The translations under genes were made by a program, and so were the position numbers. Shown here piece by piece: positions 1-11,158 of a stretch of DNA of 64,000 bases. The notes under the pieces were generated by a model. That model worked only from the letters and a program-made list of their open reading frames with translations, was not told where the DNA came from and did not search any database. This DNA comes from Cydia pomonella. Lineage: Eukaryota; Arthropoda; Insecta; Lepidoptera; Tortricidae. Numbering within the stretch: position 1 is the stretch's first letter; every line of letters begins with the position of its first letter. The stretch spans positions 29,365,968 through 29,429,967 of the forward strand of contig NC_084704.1 in the NCBI RefSeq assembly GCF_033807575.1. Reading direction: 5' to 3'.

Positions 1-595
1 TTGCAAATCTACTGGCAGCAAGAACAAAAATTAAATAAATGAATGAATTATTTAAATTGTCTTTTAATTATTTCACTTTACCATTTTCTTGGCGTGATTT
101 ATATGTTTATCCATGTCAAATTTCCATTTTCTAGAAAATATAAAAATAATGAAAGAAATATCGGGGGACGCTCTTACACAATATATCATTTAACGCTTTC
201 GCGTTTTTAACGCATATTAAATGCATACACATTATGCATATTACATATTTAGAACTGGGCATATCTGAGTCTAAACTTTATTTCGGGCAACTAGTGGCCC
301 ATGGAAAAAACCCTACCTACCTACCTATATACCTTAAAATGAGCATACATGTTACAAAAATATATATTTTAAAACTAAATACTACAAAACACATTATGAT
401 TGCGATATTACGATTATACCATAGTTAGACTCTACGGGTTTCATTGTTCTAAAACTAAAGCGAGCGGGCGCGTTTCTCGGAATATGGTCTATGGCCCGGC
501 CGCGCTTGCGAGTTGAGCCTCGCGGTGTATTGTAAAGGGGAGCGGGGCGCGGGGTGCGAAATCGCTCTAGCCGGCTTGCAATTGTGGACTCTTAA
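1..595 (+). repeat. Long direct duplicate, copy A (partner at 35134-35713)
   Basis: The sequence is almost identical to 35134-35713 at a constant offset of 35133, until a 15-bp stretch near 418-432 that the partner lacks and a single substitution near 534. Identity stops at 595 on this side and at 35713 on the other. In the partner the left part is the 3' UTR of a small gene, and the AATAAA at 34-39 matches the one at 35167-35172. The window begins inside the duplicate, so the true left end, and possibly a second copy of that gene, lies outside. A GC-rich block at 460-580 is part of both copies. No coding sequence is supported here. Confidence 0.93.
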
Positions 596-596
596 A

Positions 597-675
597 TTTT
601 GTATGGGATTTTGAGTTTCCAAAAAGTTCCGCTTGGCGCGCTGTTTCTAAATCCCATACTAAATGAGACTCACGT
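597..675 (+). repeat. Fragment of a foldback MITE, same family as 55777-55971
   Basis: This stretch matches the middle of the MITE at 55777-55971, including the shared core CCGCTTGGCGCGCTGTT and flanking inverted ttttgtatg / catac..aaatgagac arms. The outer arms of the MITE are absent. It starts directly after the end of the long duplicate. Confidence 0.7.
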
Positions 676-685
676 TGGAATTAAA

Positions 686-1470
686 TTTATTTATCTCCAC
701 AGCTTACATTTTCTTAACATAGACGTAAATATGGTATGGAAAAAAATCACAAGTATCAAGACTATTTAATCAATTTTCTGTGGCGGTGTCACATAGAGAT
801 TTTCAAAAACTACTTTTTATCGAGCGCTGCAGACTTATCTGGGTCTTGGGGCTTGTGCACAAATTACGCGAGGTTTTTTCGGCTGCTTTTTGATTCCCCC
901 TCCCCCTTGGTGATATTTGGAGAGGTTTTTGGCTACGTCTTTAAGTATAAAAAAAAATCACGTGATACTTTCTATAGAAAACGAGTGTCGGATGCCACGG
1001 CCCGGTTCCGGGCCGGTCTAGCGTAAGTTATCCTTTAGATTCACTTTAGGACCCCATTTTGTACCTACGACAATTCTTATTATACCTAGTGTATTATCAG
1101 ATTATCACCAACATAATGGTGATATCTTCGAGCGTGTATGACATAATTGCAAACGAGATTCTGCTGATTGACATTATCAGACACGTTACTAATAGTAGAG
1201 TTTAATTCGAAATCCATAAAATTGGTGAAACCTTTCTACAGGCACAGCTTCAAAGTTCGACACGTTGCACAACGATCGTATAAGTTCCGGCATTGCCCCA
1301 GGTCACCTGTGAGAGACTATACCTATAGCTTCCGTAGTCGGGGATGTTCTCGTAACAATCAAACTGTTTCATTACAAGGGAAGGGAAAACGAGAGCGTAA
1401 CTAAATAGACCGACCGTGTTAGGAACACGGAGATCCTTAGGCGTGCCGATGTCGGTAGACTAGATGGCTA
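686..1470. other. No supported feature
   Basis: Mixed-composition sequence. Open frames here are short and have no recognisable motif. Confidence 0.5.
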
Positions 1471-1477
1471 CCTAATG

Positions 1478-1577
1478 ACAGCGCGGCTTACGTGGGCGAT
1501 GACTCGCGAATGCGACGCGGCGCGGCACGGCAGCCCAACGGCATTCGGAGATCGCCCACGTAGGACACTTCCATAGG
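1478..1577. repeat. GC-rich imperfect hairpin
   Basis: TACGTGGGCGAT near 1488 and its complement ATCGCCCACGTA near 1551 form arms. A second inner pairing (gaatgcg / cggcattc) and weaker outer pairing (ctacctaatg / cataggta) extend the stem. This is typical of a small foldback MITE remnant. Confidence 0.5.
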
Positions 1578-1644
1578 TATCAAAGGATTGAATTCACCCG
1601 CGCCGCCCCGCGCCCTGCTGCGCCGCTCCGCGTTCGCGAGTTAT

Positions 1645-2145
1645 TCGCTCAGGTAAGACACTGCCTGAGACGACAGCTACGATAGTGTGGTCACGTCTCC
1701 CGTATGTCCCAGGACCGAGTCGCGAAACGCATCTTCTACTGCGAACTGCAAGATGGAAAGCGCAAGCAAGTCAGTTCTTGCGGTTCAAAGATGTGTTGAA
1801 GCGGCTTATGAAGAGAGCTTATATAGAGCTAACACATAGGAGAGTCTAGCCAGTGGCCATCCACGTTGGAGGCATATTGTGCAGACGGAGGTGCGTCAGT
1901 GCCGTGCGCAGCAGCAGCATCTGCAGAACTCGACGCTAAAGCGCGGCGAGCTAAAGGCCAGACTTCATGTGGCCATACTTTACAATTAGGTAGGTATGTC
2001 GGAGAGGTATTGACCTGCAACGAGTGCGGTCGCACATTTTCTGCAAACATTAGCTATAGGTATCAGTCACCTGAGAGCGCATCAGCCACGCTCTCAGCTG
2101 TAGAACGCAGTCGCTGTGGCCGAAATCGGCTAGGAGATGATGATG
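1645..2145 (+). pseudogene. Degenerate 3' end of a LINE reverse transcriptase ORF
   Basis: Reading across frames gives pieces in the order seen at the end of many insect LINE polyproteins: [19 protein letters not shown], then ELQDGKRK, then RPRWRHIVQTEVRQCRAQQQ, then the zinc-finger half LTCNECGRTFSA, and finally HLRAHQPRSQL followed by a stop. At least one frameshift and several stop codons interrupt it, so it is dead. The tail after the last stop holds gatgatgatgatga, a short repeat often seen behind such elements. The C2H2-like end has both cysteines in one frame and the histidines in another. The family is known from other insects; the clade cannot be assigned from this fragment. Confidence 0.72.
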
Positions 2146-2169
2146 ATGAAACTAAATAGAGAAAACGAA

Positions 2170-4338
2170 CGAAATAGGATGTCTCGTGGTCAGCATACAT
2201 TAGTGCGTACCTCATAATGTAATAATTTATTATGACGGTACCTATTGATTTTATGGGGCTTCTGTACTTGCACTAGTATAATGCACAATAAAATTAAAAA
2301 AAACTAAATAAGTAGTTACGTATATTAATAGTAGTTACGTCTGTTTTCGTCCTTAATTGTGCCTTACACACAGACAAATTCATAAGTAGCTAAACATTTT
2401 ATTGCAATAACATTCCACGCAAACTTCCAATTCAACAAACCCATTTGAATAACAAATAACCAGACGGTGCTACTTTATTATTAGTAGCTCGAAAGTTATC
2501 CAGACTCGTCCCCGGTCAGCGTTTTACCTAATAAGATACTGCAACTTGCGCTATAACTTAATTTTATGTGACATTAACGTGTTTTGCTGATAAATCGACA
2601 GAGTTCGCCGCCGTTTCATGCTTAGGTGTCATTCTAATACCTAGCACGAGCGAGGCGGAATGTTTAGGCTGACGAACTGGGATCTACCGCGAACAATGAA
2701 ATTGTAACACCGTTTCGCTTTTGTTATTTTGCAGATATATGGATTTAGATTTTCGGTATTCCCTGTGTTTGGCTTGTCTACGTGGCGGGCAAGCGCTATA
2801 TGAGTCACAGCCGCTTCTTGTCAGCTTACTGCACTGGCAAAGGACGGTATAGTTCAAAGTTTTGTACCTACAAATTGCACGAAGAGCTCTTAGTTAACAT
2901 TTGGAGATCTTGAAAAATCGTAACCCCACTAGTTACTTTAAGTATTACCCTACTAGTTATGCCTTAATACCCTTGCAGCGTGACAGCGCTTTACTATGGC
3001 GATGTTGTGAAAACGTCTCGTTAACACTGCTATGTGTGGAACTGATGCTACCGATGTCATCTCAAACCACTGAGAAAAAGAAATATCATAAGCAAAAGAA
3101 TATAAAGCTTTCTTCAATTATTTATAAGGTACCTGCGCTTCGTTCGCTAGTACCATAGACAAAACTGCGAGTTCATATTTAAACCAAGATAAATCATCAT
3201 CTTCCTCGCGTTGACCCGGGTTTTTGCCACGGCTCATGGGAGCCTGGGGTCCGCTTGGCAACTAATACTAGAATTGGCGTAGCTACTAGTTATTGCGAAT
3301 TTAACATAAAAAAAAAAAACTATGGGCGTTCTTTGGTGCCTTAAACATCTTATTCAAGTTAACTACGAGATATCGTGTCATGATTTTTTAATAATTGCAC
3401 CAAATAGTGTAAGCAAATATAAATTTTACTTGGCAACATTCTAAAAATACCTAAGTTTAATATCAGGGTGATGGGTAATGTTTAATGACTTACTTGGCAA
3501 TACTTGAGCTGGCAAGTGGCAGGGGTAAACGGAAAGCTAAATAGAGTGTAGTACAGACTCGTTCACTTGGATTGGGGGCGTCAAAGAGACGACATCTTGA
3601 TGGTAACGGGTTGAGCAAAGTAAAAGAGGCATCTCCATTTTATACCTACCTAGAGTAATTAGATATATTTATAATATTCAAATGTTAATACCAATAGGTT
3701 TGCCAGCCTATAGGTAGGTAGAACTTCCTGAGTTCAAGATCATATAAATCTGGTAACGGTTTCGGCTAGGCCGCGCTCGCGTCACCAAAGGGAACACACG
3801 AAAACTGTTAAATTCCGTTGTATCAACTCTGTCTCCCCGATTTATAGGGTGTTCTGCATATTATGGATGGCTTGTTGCACCACTTGCACCTGCAAACGGC
3901 TCAGCGGAATCTGGCTTGATTTATAAGATTTTTGCTTTATTTTTCAGCTTATATTCCCTTGTAGTTTCCCCTAAGTTTCTCTTTCCGTCTTATTCGAGTT
4001 ATTGTTACAAATTATGGCTTTTATCAAAATTCGAAAAATATTCTGCAAGCAGACTTAAAGGGCTCTTTTACAAGTCAATACAACATATACAGTAACATCA
4101 TATACTGACATGAAAAATACATAGTAACATTTATAATACAATAGCCAATACCTGGGTAAACATTACATTATAAAAAATTTAAAATAAATAATTACTACAA
4201 TATAACCGAGATTTATATTCTTTAAGGTCTTTCTCCCTAAGTGTCAAAATGAAAAGATGAAACAAAACTCGTCCTATCGTTTCTGATGCCTATGGACTTA
4301 TATTACATACATATATCATGAATGTCTATATATACGCT
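2170..4338. other. No supported gene
   Basis: AT-rich sequence with scattered taggtaggta motifs. The longest open frame (2901-3158) shows no motif and no favourable context. Confidence 0.5.
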
Positions 4339-4432
4339 GCCCGAGAGGAAACGAAAAGATTTTAACAGTATATTCCGGATCATATTTAGAGACAAAAATG
4401 TCATATAAACTTTTTTTTTACTTGTCTAGTTC
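4339..4432 (+). repeat. Left part of a MITE split by a LINE
   Basis: Matches the complement of the right part of the element at 39768-40205: cgagaggaaacg, agattttaacagtatattcc, then aatgtcatataaac. The match resumes after the LINE tail at about 4930 (agagttaatacc..aatt), so the LINE entered this copy. Confidence 0.65.
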
Positions 4433-4931
4433 TGGAGCACCGAAATACCAACTTCTTCCAATTAACTCCATCCAACGCCGGGCAGTTCGTATTGTTAGTG
4501 ACCCCGATCGCACAATCGGTTTGGAACCTCTTAGTCTTCGGAGAGATGTTGGCTCTCTGTGCCTGTTCTACCGTCTGTACAATGGGGCATGTTCTGAAGA
4601 ACTTTTTGAATTGGTGCCACCGTCGCGTTTTTATCACCGCACCTCCCGCCAAAGAAACAAAGTTCATCTTACTTTCTCGACACGTGGCAAACCAAGAACA
4701 AGCGGGCATCTCGCTCGTTTTTGTCCAGAACGTGCAAGTTGTGGAATGAGCCTTCTAAGGTGTTTCCCTTGCGCTATGACATGGGGGTCTTCAAGAAGCA
4801 GGTATTTAGGGTTCTCAAACGTTGGCAACGCATAAATGGCTCCTCCGATGTTGCTTATGTCCATGGTCGGCGATGACTGCTTTCCATCAGGCGGCTCGTC
4901 TGCTCGTTTGTGGCCTATTACATAAAAAAAA
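4433..4931 (+). pseudogene. 5'-truncated Jockey-like LINE, end of the reverse transcriptase with tail
   Basis: The + strand starts with GAPKYQLLPINSIQRRAVRI and continues through SLRRDVGSLCLFYRLYNG and SEELFELVPPSRF to TSRQ. This is the usual C-terminal part of Jockey-type reverse transcriptases of insects, downstream of the polymerase fingers and palm. The frame is then lost: the last recognisable block (LWNE, FKKQVFRVLKRWQRINGSS) is reached only by changing frame near 4740-4800. After the stop comes the short 3' UTR (ggcgatgactgctttccatc) and an A8 tail at about 4923-4931. The copy begins in mid-gene, as 5'-truncated LINEs do, and sits inside the repeat at 4339-5010. It cannot move by itself. 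Confidence 0.8.
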
Positions 4932-5010
4932 GAGTTAATACCTACCAATTTAATAAAAATCTTGTAGCTTTTAATCTTATTAAATTATTCTGTACAATAC
5001 TTGTCTACTG
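4932..5010 (+). repeat. Right part of the MITE split by the LINE
   Basis: gttaatacctaccaattta continues the match to the complement of 40090-40115 that stopped at 4432. The far end is not clear. Confidence 0.5.
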
Positions 5011-5799
5011 AAATTAAATATTTTTTAAGATGTAAAACTTTAAATTAAAAAGAAATATTGGCTCCGTTTTAAGCAAAATTAGACTTCAGTAATATTTATT
5101 ACGAAAGGAACATTACATCCGTCTAAACTTGCCTTAGGTAGGTATTTGCTGTGTTTTATTTTAGATGAAATTGAACACGTGAAGGTATCGTAATATTGAT
5201 AAACATCACGAAATTATCTGGACAAACCCATTTGTTTATTTCCATCACTTGCGTCGCAACACTTGTGACTGAAAACTGAAGTAGGTACGAACGTGGGTTT
5301 CCCAAAGATAAACACGACGATGAACAAAACCGAGCAATGCGTGTGTGTTAATAGGGACATATACACACTATGCAGCAATAAATGCGGGTTACTTTGTATG
5401 GAAATGTTTTACAAAATATCTCGTTTTCTTTGCTCTTGATAAGGGAATACCTGGTACTGACAGATAAATTGGTTGCTTATTGACCTCGTCAGTCGTCATC
5501 TATCAGAATTATTTGTAGAATCATGGTTGAATGATAACCCAAGTTTGACTTGTAAAGTTTTTTATTGTATTTTTCCTCAAATATTTAATTCGGCCAATTC
5601 CAAAATAAGTTCAATTATTTTAACGATTGTTTATATTTAAACAATAAGAAACTAAAATATAGTCTATCATAAGGGTAATTTACTTAAAGTAATATAAAAA
5701 CACTAAGTATCTGAATAAGTTAGTTTGAACTAAAAACAAGTGTAGCGTAGCTTGTAAATACCTAATAAGTCTATTCGTTTTCCTATCGAAATAATATAT
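5011..5799. other. No supported feature
   Basis: AT-rich sequence without open frames of note. Confidence 0.5.
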
Positions 5800-5966
5800 A
5801 AGGTAGAAGTACTAGTACTCGACGCTGCACTAGTACTCGACATGGGCACTTTATGTCAAAGTGACAAGGATTAAGTTCGAATACAGAAAAATCTTCGTTG
5901 TGTTGTATGACATAAAGTGCCCATGTCGGGGACTAGTGCAGCGTCGAGCACTAGTACTTTTACCTT
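5800..5966. mobile_element. Foldback MITE, 167 bp
   Basis: The left arm (aaggtagaagtactagtact, then the cgacgctgca block and the catgggcactttatgtca block) is the near-perfect complement of the right arm ending in agtacttttacctt. The arms are about 60 bp and the loop about 40 bp. Both sides carry TA, which fits a TA target of the Tc1/mariner type, but no transposase is present to prove it. Confidence 0.85.
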
Positions 5967-6690
5967 AGAAATGATTTTATTTTGTTTTTTTGTAGGGCTG
6001 CGTCCTACAGTAGGTATACATTTGAGTAATTTGAGTTATCCATATTATATGCCCCAGGTTCCCCAATATTGCGACAGTAAATGACAGGAGCCAGTTACGA
6101 GTAACCGGCTCAGACTTTCAACTCCAGTGGGCGATTATCCTGAGCAACGGGTTTCTGAGCCATCAGTATTGCCTATATACACTGGCAGTCAGACGATGCG
6201 AGCTACTCGCATGCACCACTTGCTCACTTGGCCAGCCAGGCGGAGTTGTAAGACGTACTGCAAGAACCATTCAGAATTCGGTATGTCTAATTATTAATTT
6301 ATTACCGCGGTTTCATGGTCAACTTTGGAGAGTAAATGTCGACACTCATCAAACTCCTATCAAGAGCTATATGGGACGTTATTCTGTTACGTTTTAATAT
6401 AATAGGGAATAATACGCGAAACTGCGTAGGGAGCACCACTAACACACTCTTGCATATTCGAGTGATGAAGAGGCAGATAACAAAATGTCGATTTTCGCGT
6501 TTCCCAGTAGGCCCTTTGTAAACAAACCGCCTTGATGCATCAATGTTATATTTTATGATATGTAAAAACTTGTCAAAAACAGTTTAAGGCATAGTATGTA
6601 TAAATTGTTTTCAGGTATGCCGCCATTACTTCTGTGCTATTCGCCCCTTAGATAACATTCCGATAGCGACTGCAGCAGCATTGCCGCTAT
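5967..6690. other. No supported feature
   Basis: Nothing recognisable; the open frame at 6336-6521 has no motif. Confidence 0.45.
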
Positions 6691-6840
6691 GTGGTCAGTA
6701 TCAAAAGTAGCGGATCAGACTACGAAGCACAAGTATCTACCTTTATATGTAGAATTGTAGAACAATTCGATTGTAATGTGCATTCCGAGTGACATACTTT
6801 TGGCGTGTTGTTTCATCCGCTACAATAGATGCTGACTGTA
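6691..6840. mobile_element. Inverted-repeat MITE of the cagtcagcatcaaaagtagc family
   Basis: Left end ggtcagtatcaaaagtagcg and right end atccgctacaatagatgctg..actgta are imperfect inverted repeats. The same ends, in perfect form, bound 57828-58057. A further decayed piece (aaaagtagcgtatcag) lies at about 7590-7680. Confidence 0.75.
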
Positions 6841-7423
6841 AGGCAGTGGTACTGGTGTTAGTGCCTGGCGCCAGTTTAAACCCTAAAATATTTAATTTTA
6901 AGTTAAATTTATTTCATAATAATATATTTTTTAGAGTAAGTTAATCTAACACTGTATAAACCAAGGTCTGAAATAAATGATTTTTTTAAATTTTTTATAG
7001 CGAAACCTACAAAACCAATATATTATGCTGAAGCGACCGACATCAAAATCAAAGCGATTTGTTAAGATTTATTGGAAACCGTTTATAAGAAAAACAATTT
7101 AATTGACTGTTAGCAAATCATTACTCTAGAGCACACCTTATCCCAATTTGTCTCAATCAATTTATTTTCCTTGATAATTTCACCGTCAATGCCGCATTGA
7201 AACGTTCAATTCTCATTCTATATATAAAGAAAGTCACATTATTACATACGTACAAATATGTACCCTGAAAATACACTCCTTTTTTGGGCAGTCGTGTATA
7301 AAGATACGTCGCCCGTTTCCCGAAGCTGTAATTTTGTATAGCAATGGTTTTACAACCGGATTGTAAACGTAATCATCTCCGCCGAATAAATTCGGAATCG
7401 TTTATTGACATGACCTCCTTCAT

Positions 7424-7520
7424 TATTTATTTATTTAATCTTTATTACACAAAGGAAAGAAAATACAAACGTACAAAAGGTGGACTTAATGCTATAAGGC
7501 ATTCTCTACCAGACAACCTT
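7424..7520 (-). mobile_element. LINE 3' tail fragment
   Basis: Reads on the minus strand as the end of a retroposon: gtctggtagagaatgcc..., a short spacer, a tgtaataaag-like polyA signal and an (AAAT)n tail, which appears on the + strand as ttatttatttatttaatctt. Related copies lie at 20214-20316 and about 49230-49345. Confidence 0.65.
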
Positions 7521-7683
7521 CGGTCAAAGCAGAGAATTTGTAGGCGGTGCATCATCATGTATCATATTATATGTATGAACAGCTAGCTTTAAAAGTAGCG
7601 TATCAGAGTAGCAGACTATGCGGCAAAAGTAGGTAAATAACTACCATTCTGCTGATAGCTTAACAAAAAGAGATATATACACT

Positions 7684-8249
7684 CCCGGCCAAAAGTATAG
7701 GGACCGTGCGCGTTGGAGGGTCTGCCATCTTGTGGCTTGAATCGGAACCATAAACGTGTACATTTACACGTCACGAGTTTTCTTGTGCATAGTAGGTTCT
7801 GCCATCTTGTGGGCTACATCGGAACAATAAACATCACATTTACGCCTCGCGCCAAAAATCTGACGGCTTCTGTGCTGCCTCCTACAGTTCATGCACGCTC
7901 CCTATAGAAACAAGCATATATTTTGATATAAAAGTGTGATTTTTAAGCGATATAATATATGTATACTACTCATTAGAAACAAAATGGTAAATATAGTAGA
8001 CCATTTTAAAAGTAAATTAATCAAATTACTCAAGTTGTGTTGTGGCTATGATATTTGGCAGTTCAAAATTTTTGAAAGCGATTAAAAGAGTATAATTATG
8101 TTTTTGACAATATTTTAGGATGTTTTGATATTTAGTATTTTTAACCTTTTGTGGTTGCTTAATGTAAATTTTAGGTTACGATTGTAAAACAAAGACAGAA
8201 ACATGAGATATAAAAGAAAACAACCTTGTTTCCATACTTTTGGCCTTGG
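7684..8249. mobile_element. Mariner/Tc1-like nonautonomous element
   Basis: The ends ccggccaaaagtatagggac and its imperfect complement at 8228-8249 (tttccatacttttggcc) form terminal repeats. Internal sequence near 7925 (gtgatttttaagcgat) and 8120-8170 (ttttgtggttgcttaatg) also matches the element at 44239-44604. Two imperfect copies of tctgccatcttgtgg with following catcggaac..ataaac lie at 7720-7830. No transposase frame is present. Confidence 0.7.
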
Positions 8250-8392
8250 TAGTATGTTTCTATACAGCATGATTTTATAGGACTATAGAACCGCGGGGTA
8301 TGAGTAAGTACGTTTAAGAAAACTAAATGGTATAGTTCCAATGTGTTATTGGTTAAATGGTTAGTTAGTGGTGGTTTTCTCAAAGGTCCCAC

Positions 8393-8528
8393 AGACGACC
8401 GGTCTGGCCTAGTGGGTAGTGACTCTGCCTATGAAACCGATTGTCCTGGGTTCGATGAGCACAGATATTTGTTCCTGAGTCATGGATGTTTTCTATGTAT
8501 TTAAGTATTTATACATTATATATATATA
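8393..8528 (+). mobile_element. tRNA-derived SINE, internally shortened
   Basis: ggtctggcctagtgggtagt at 8401 resembles a pol III A box and cctgggttcgat at about 8447-8458 a B box. The body gagcacagatatttgttcct and gtttctatgtatttaagtat follow, with a ta-rich end. The usual sequence right after the B box is missing, so the promoter half is joined directly to the body. Confidence 0.75.
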
Positions 8529-8700
8529 CTAGCTGTGCCCGCGGCTCCGCCCGCGTGGTATTCGGTCTGTGTCAGTAACCGGCTCATTCACCGCTAATTT
8601 GTCTGCCTCTCCGAACTTGAAGTAAAGTTGACACATGGATACGCTAGAGGACTGTAGTCTAGATAAAATATTTTACAATTAGGTACAACTTAATAAAACT
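8529..8700 (+). mobile_element. 5' part of an actagctgtgcccgcgg-type element
   Basis: actagctgtgcccgcggctc followed by cgcccgcgtgg is the start signature of a repeat common in moths and butterflies; related starts are at 22850 and 58133. Its end signature (gttcagccgttttcacgtga, then repeated cagacaaacag) is found at 11590-11660, so later insertions may separate the two halves. Confidence 0.6.
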
Positions 8701-9125
8701 ACACTCCAAAATCAATTGTTATTTATTTCAAATTAGTCCTTATTCAAATTTTTGACGTGATTTAAACGACATAGAGTAGTAGATGTATATCGGACAATAC
8801 AGTTCCACTTTTGTATTTTTTTTTACGTTCTTGACTGTACCTATCCAAATCAGTCTAAGCATGAAAAGGTAAGAAATATACCCATAGAAATCCATACTTC
8901 CGAACACTATCGAATTTAGGTGTAATACCTATTAGTTAGAAGTAGGATTAGAGGAAAGGAAAATACTCGTAGATATCAAAAACTTGAGGCCGAGTATTTA
9001 TATTTTGTTTACAGTTATGTTTATGTATGCACAACTAAATGTATACATATAATTATATCTACAGTTACATACTAATAAGTAGGTATGTAATAGTATATTT
9101 ACATAACATTGACATTTTATAATAT

Positions 9126-9812
9126 TTATTTGTACACCACATTGCAAGTCTCCCCGGCGAGCATCAGCACGAATAGCTCCGTGCAGCTGGTAACGTGCGA
9201 GCACGCCACTTAGAGCTGCCCGTGCGAGAAGCAGCCCGTGCGCAGGTCCACGCCAGCGGCGCGCAGCGTCTGCCTCTTCGACTTGTTGATGTTCATGGCG
9301 AAGCAGACGCTCACGGAGAACTGTAGGCGCTTGAAGTGGAACGGGAAATTGCTCAGGATAAGGGGGATGCGCGGGATGAACACGACTTCTGCGGCGCCGC
9401 ACCCCGTCAGGATCTGCACCTCAATGAGGTTTCGCTGCTGCTGCACTACTTTTAGCTGAGTTCCGTTGCATAACTTCGGAGGCGACAAATTCCTAAGAAG
9501 CATGATTGGAACTCCAACTTTCAGGGTAAATGTGTGTGCTTGGAGTCCTGAAGCACTCAATGAGCTAAGGAACTAAGGAACTCTACCGGGTATGTTGTGA
9601 CATTGCCTTCATCCAAGACAGTGTTAATGAAATTATATACTGCATGTTCACCTTCGATTTCCGCCTGCTCATTTTTCTGCGTGAGCATGGACCGTTCCTC
9701 TATGGGCGTGAGTATGGATGTCTCACAAACCCAAGAATAGCTCAGATCTCCGTACACGCTCCGAATGAGGTTTTCAACGGATGGAACGATCCTGCATAAC
9801 GTCTCTGGAAGT
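9126..9812 (-). pseudogene. Helitron helicase, C-terminal fragment
   Basis: Minus-strand pieces in order match the end of the Pif1-type helicase of Helitron Rep/helicase proteins: LIRSVYGDLS, SILTPIEERSMLTQKNEQAE, NTVLDEGNVTTYPVEFLSSL, then after a frameshift at about 9560 GLQAHTFTLKVGVPIMLLRN, LSPPKLCNGTQL, VFIPRIPLILSNFPFHFKRLQF, AMNINKSKRQTL and CFSHGQL, then a TAA at 9210-9212, then VACSRVTSCTELFV and a stop at 9126-9128. Family knowledge: this domain unwinds DNA during rolling-circle transposition. Only the last motifs remain (helicase motifs V and VI region, FAMTINKSQGQ-like and YVACSR-like). The stop replaces the expected tyrosine of YVACSR. The N-terminal HUH nuclease is absent. Confidence 0.85.
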
Positions 9813-10208
9813 TGTGGCTACGCCTAAAATCACGATCGTTGCTATAGTTTCGTAACCTCAATGCGTTGCGAGACTTTCGTGAAAGGTTCGCTTTTTTCGG
9901 GAAGGCATTTTCAGTTTTTAGTTCTTAAAATGGCATTTTAACGCGTATAAAATGCGAGTCCCAAATCGTTTGACATTTACACCACAAACATCAGAGTTTT
10001 TTTTTTCATAGTACCCACTTTCGTAGCCATTATTAAGTGCTTAAAAGAGGCGATACGTATGAATATGGATACGATAAAATTACGATTAGGTATACATCAG
10101 GTACATTCATGACGAAGAAAATATTTTTTAAAATAATTATGCAGTTATACGCGTGTTGATATGTGTGTTGACTTTGCCACTACTTAACTATGTAAGTAAA
10201 CTCATTTT

Positions 10209-11158
10209 TAACCGACTTCAAGATTTCAAAAGGAGGAGAATCGAGGGAACTCTTCAAATATGAAAGTCATACATATAATGATTTTTGTATTTTCTTTAAC
10301 AAATCTAGCATTTACATTTAAAAAAGTGACATTTGATGAAGTGGAACTGCTGATGATGATCAGAATGGAACTCTTCAACGATACACAGTACACGTTTGGC
10401 GATTTGTCCTCTTCGCTGTGTTTGTTAAGTAAATTAGATTTTCAAGACACATTTTTGTCAAGTTCGAGTTCTGACGATGGGGGTCCATGAGGAATCGAGG
10501 GAACTCTTCAAATGTGAAAGGCATACATATCAGTGGCGGATCGTTCAAAGAACTCGATTCCCACCGGCTTGTCTAATTTCGGCCCGTTGAGTACTTTCAC
10601 GATCGGTTCATGGAGAAAAGGAGAGCAAAAGTAGCTTCGGGTTCCCTACCAATGATTGTGACGCGCCGCCACTGATACATATAGTGATTTTTGTATTTTC
10701 ATCAACAAATCAAGTATTTACATTAGTAGAAGTGACATTTGATGAAGTGGAACTTTTCATGATGAACGGAATGGAACTCTTCAACGATGCATAGTTCACG
10801 TTTGGCAATTTGTTCTCTGTGCATGTTTGTCAAGCAGTTAGGTTTTCAAGACACATTTTTATATTTCTATCCTATTTCGTTTTTTTTTTTTATAATTATC
10901 TGGTGCTTTATTTCATGCATGGTGTGAAATAATTTATATTAAATACAGTCGAATATCCTATTGCGGGTATCTTACCAGTCAACCATAGGGCAAATCTGAA
11001 ATGTGTCAAGTTGGGTGCAGTGAAAAAAAAAAACATGTTACCTCCTTTTCTACATAATTAGGCGTAGGACGCTGTCTTTTTAATTAAATTGTATGAAATC
11101 AAAAATCAACAATAATCGTTCTTTCACCGGTCTACCTCATTGAAGTCGGTTTTTTTTT
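10209..11158. mobile_element. accgacttca-type inverted-repeat element with internal duplication
   Basis: aaccgacttcaagatttcaa at the left and tgaagtcggttttttttt at the right are complementary. This end pair is very common in lepidopteran DNA. Inside, two related units begin with aatcgagggaactcttcaaa (10240-10458 and 10493-about 10860); once a later MITE is discounted, both are close to 220 bp. The open frame 10260-10490 covers unit 1 but is broken in unit 2, so it is probably not a gene. Confidence 0.7.
10531..10674. mobile_element. hAT-like MITE, 144 bp, with 8-bp target duplication
   Basis: Ends CAGTGGCGG and CCGCCACTG are inverted repeats. The direct repeat ATACATAT lies immediately outside at 10523-10530 and 10675-10682. 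An 8-bp duplication with CAGTG-type ends is characteristic of hAT elements. It sits in unit 2 of the surrounding repeat at the place where unit 1 is uninterrupted, so the empty site is also visible. Confidence 0.88.

Noticed and set aside
736..1026. 96-codon open frame on the plus strand
   Set aside because: No recognisable domain, no introns in favourable context, and flanked by repeats.
2901..3158. 85-codon frame on the plus strand
   Set aside because: No motif, low-complexity AT-rich flanks, no splice partners.
10260..10490. Secreted-looking 76-codon frame starting MKVIHIMIFVFSLTNLAF
   Set aside because: It lies wholly within unit 1 of a repeat in a mobile element, and the equivalent frame in unit 2 is broken.
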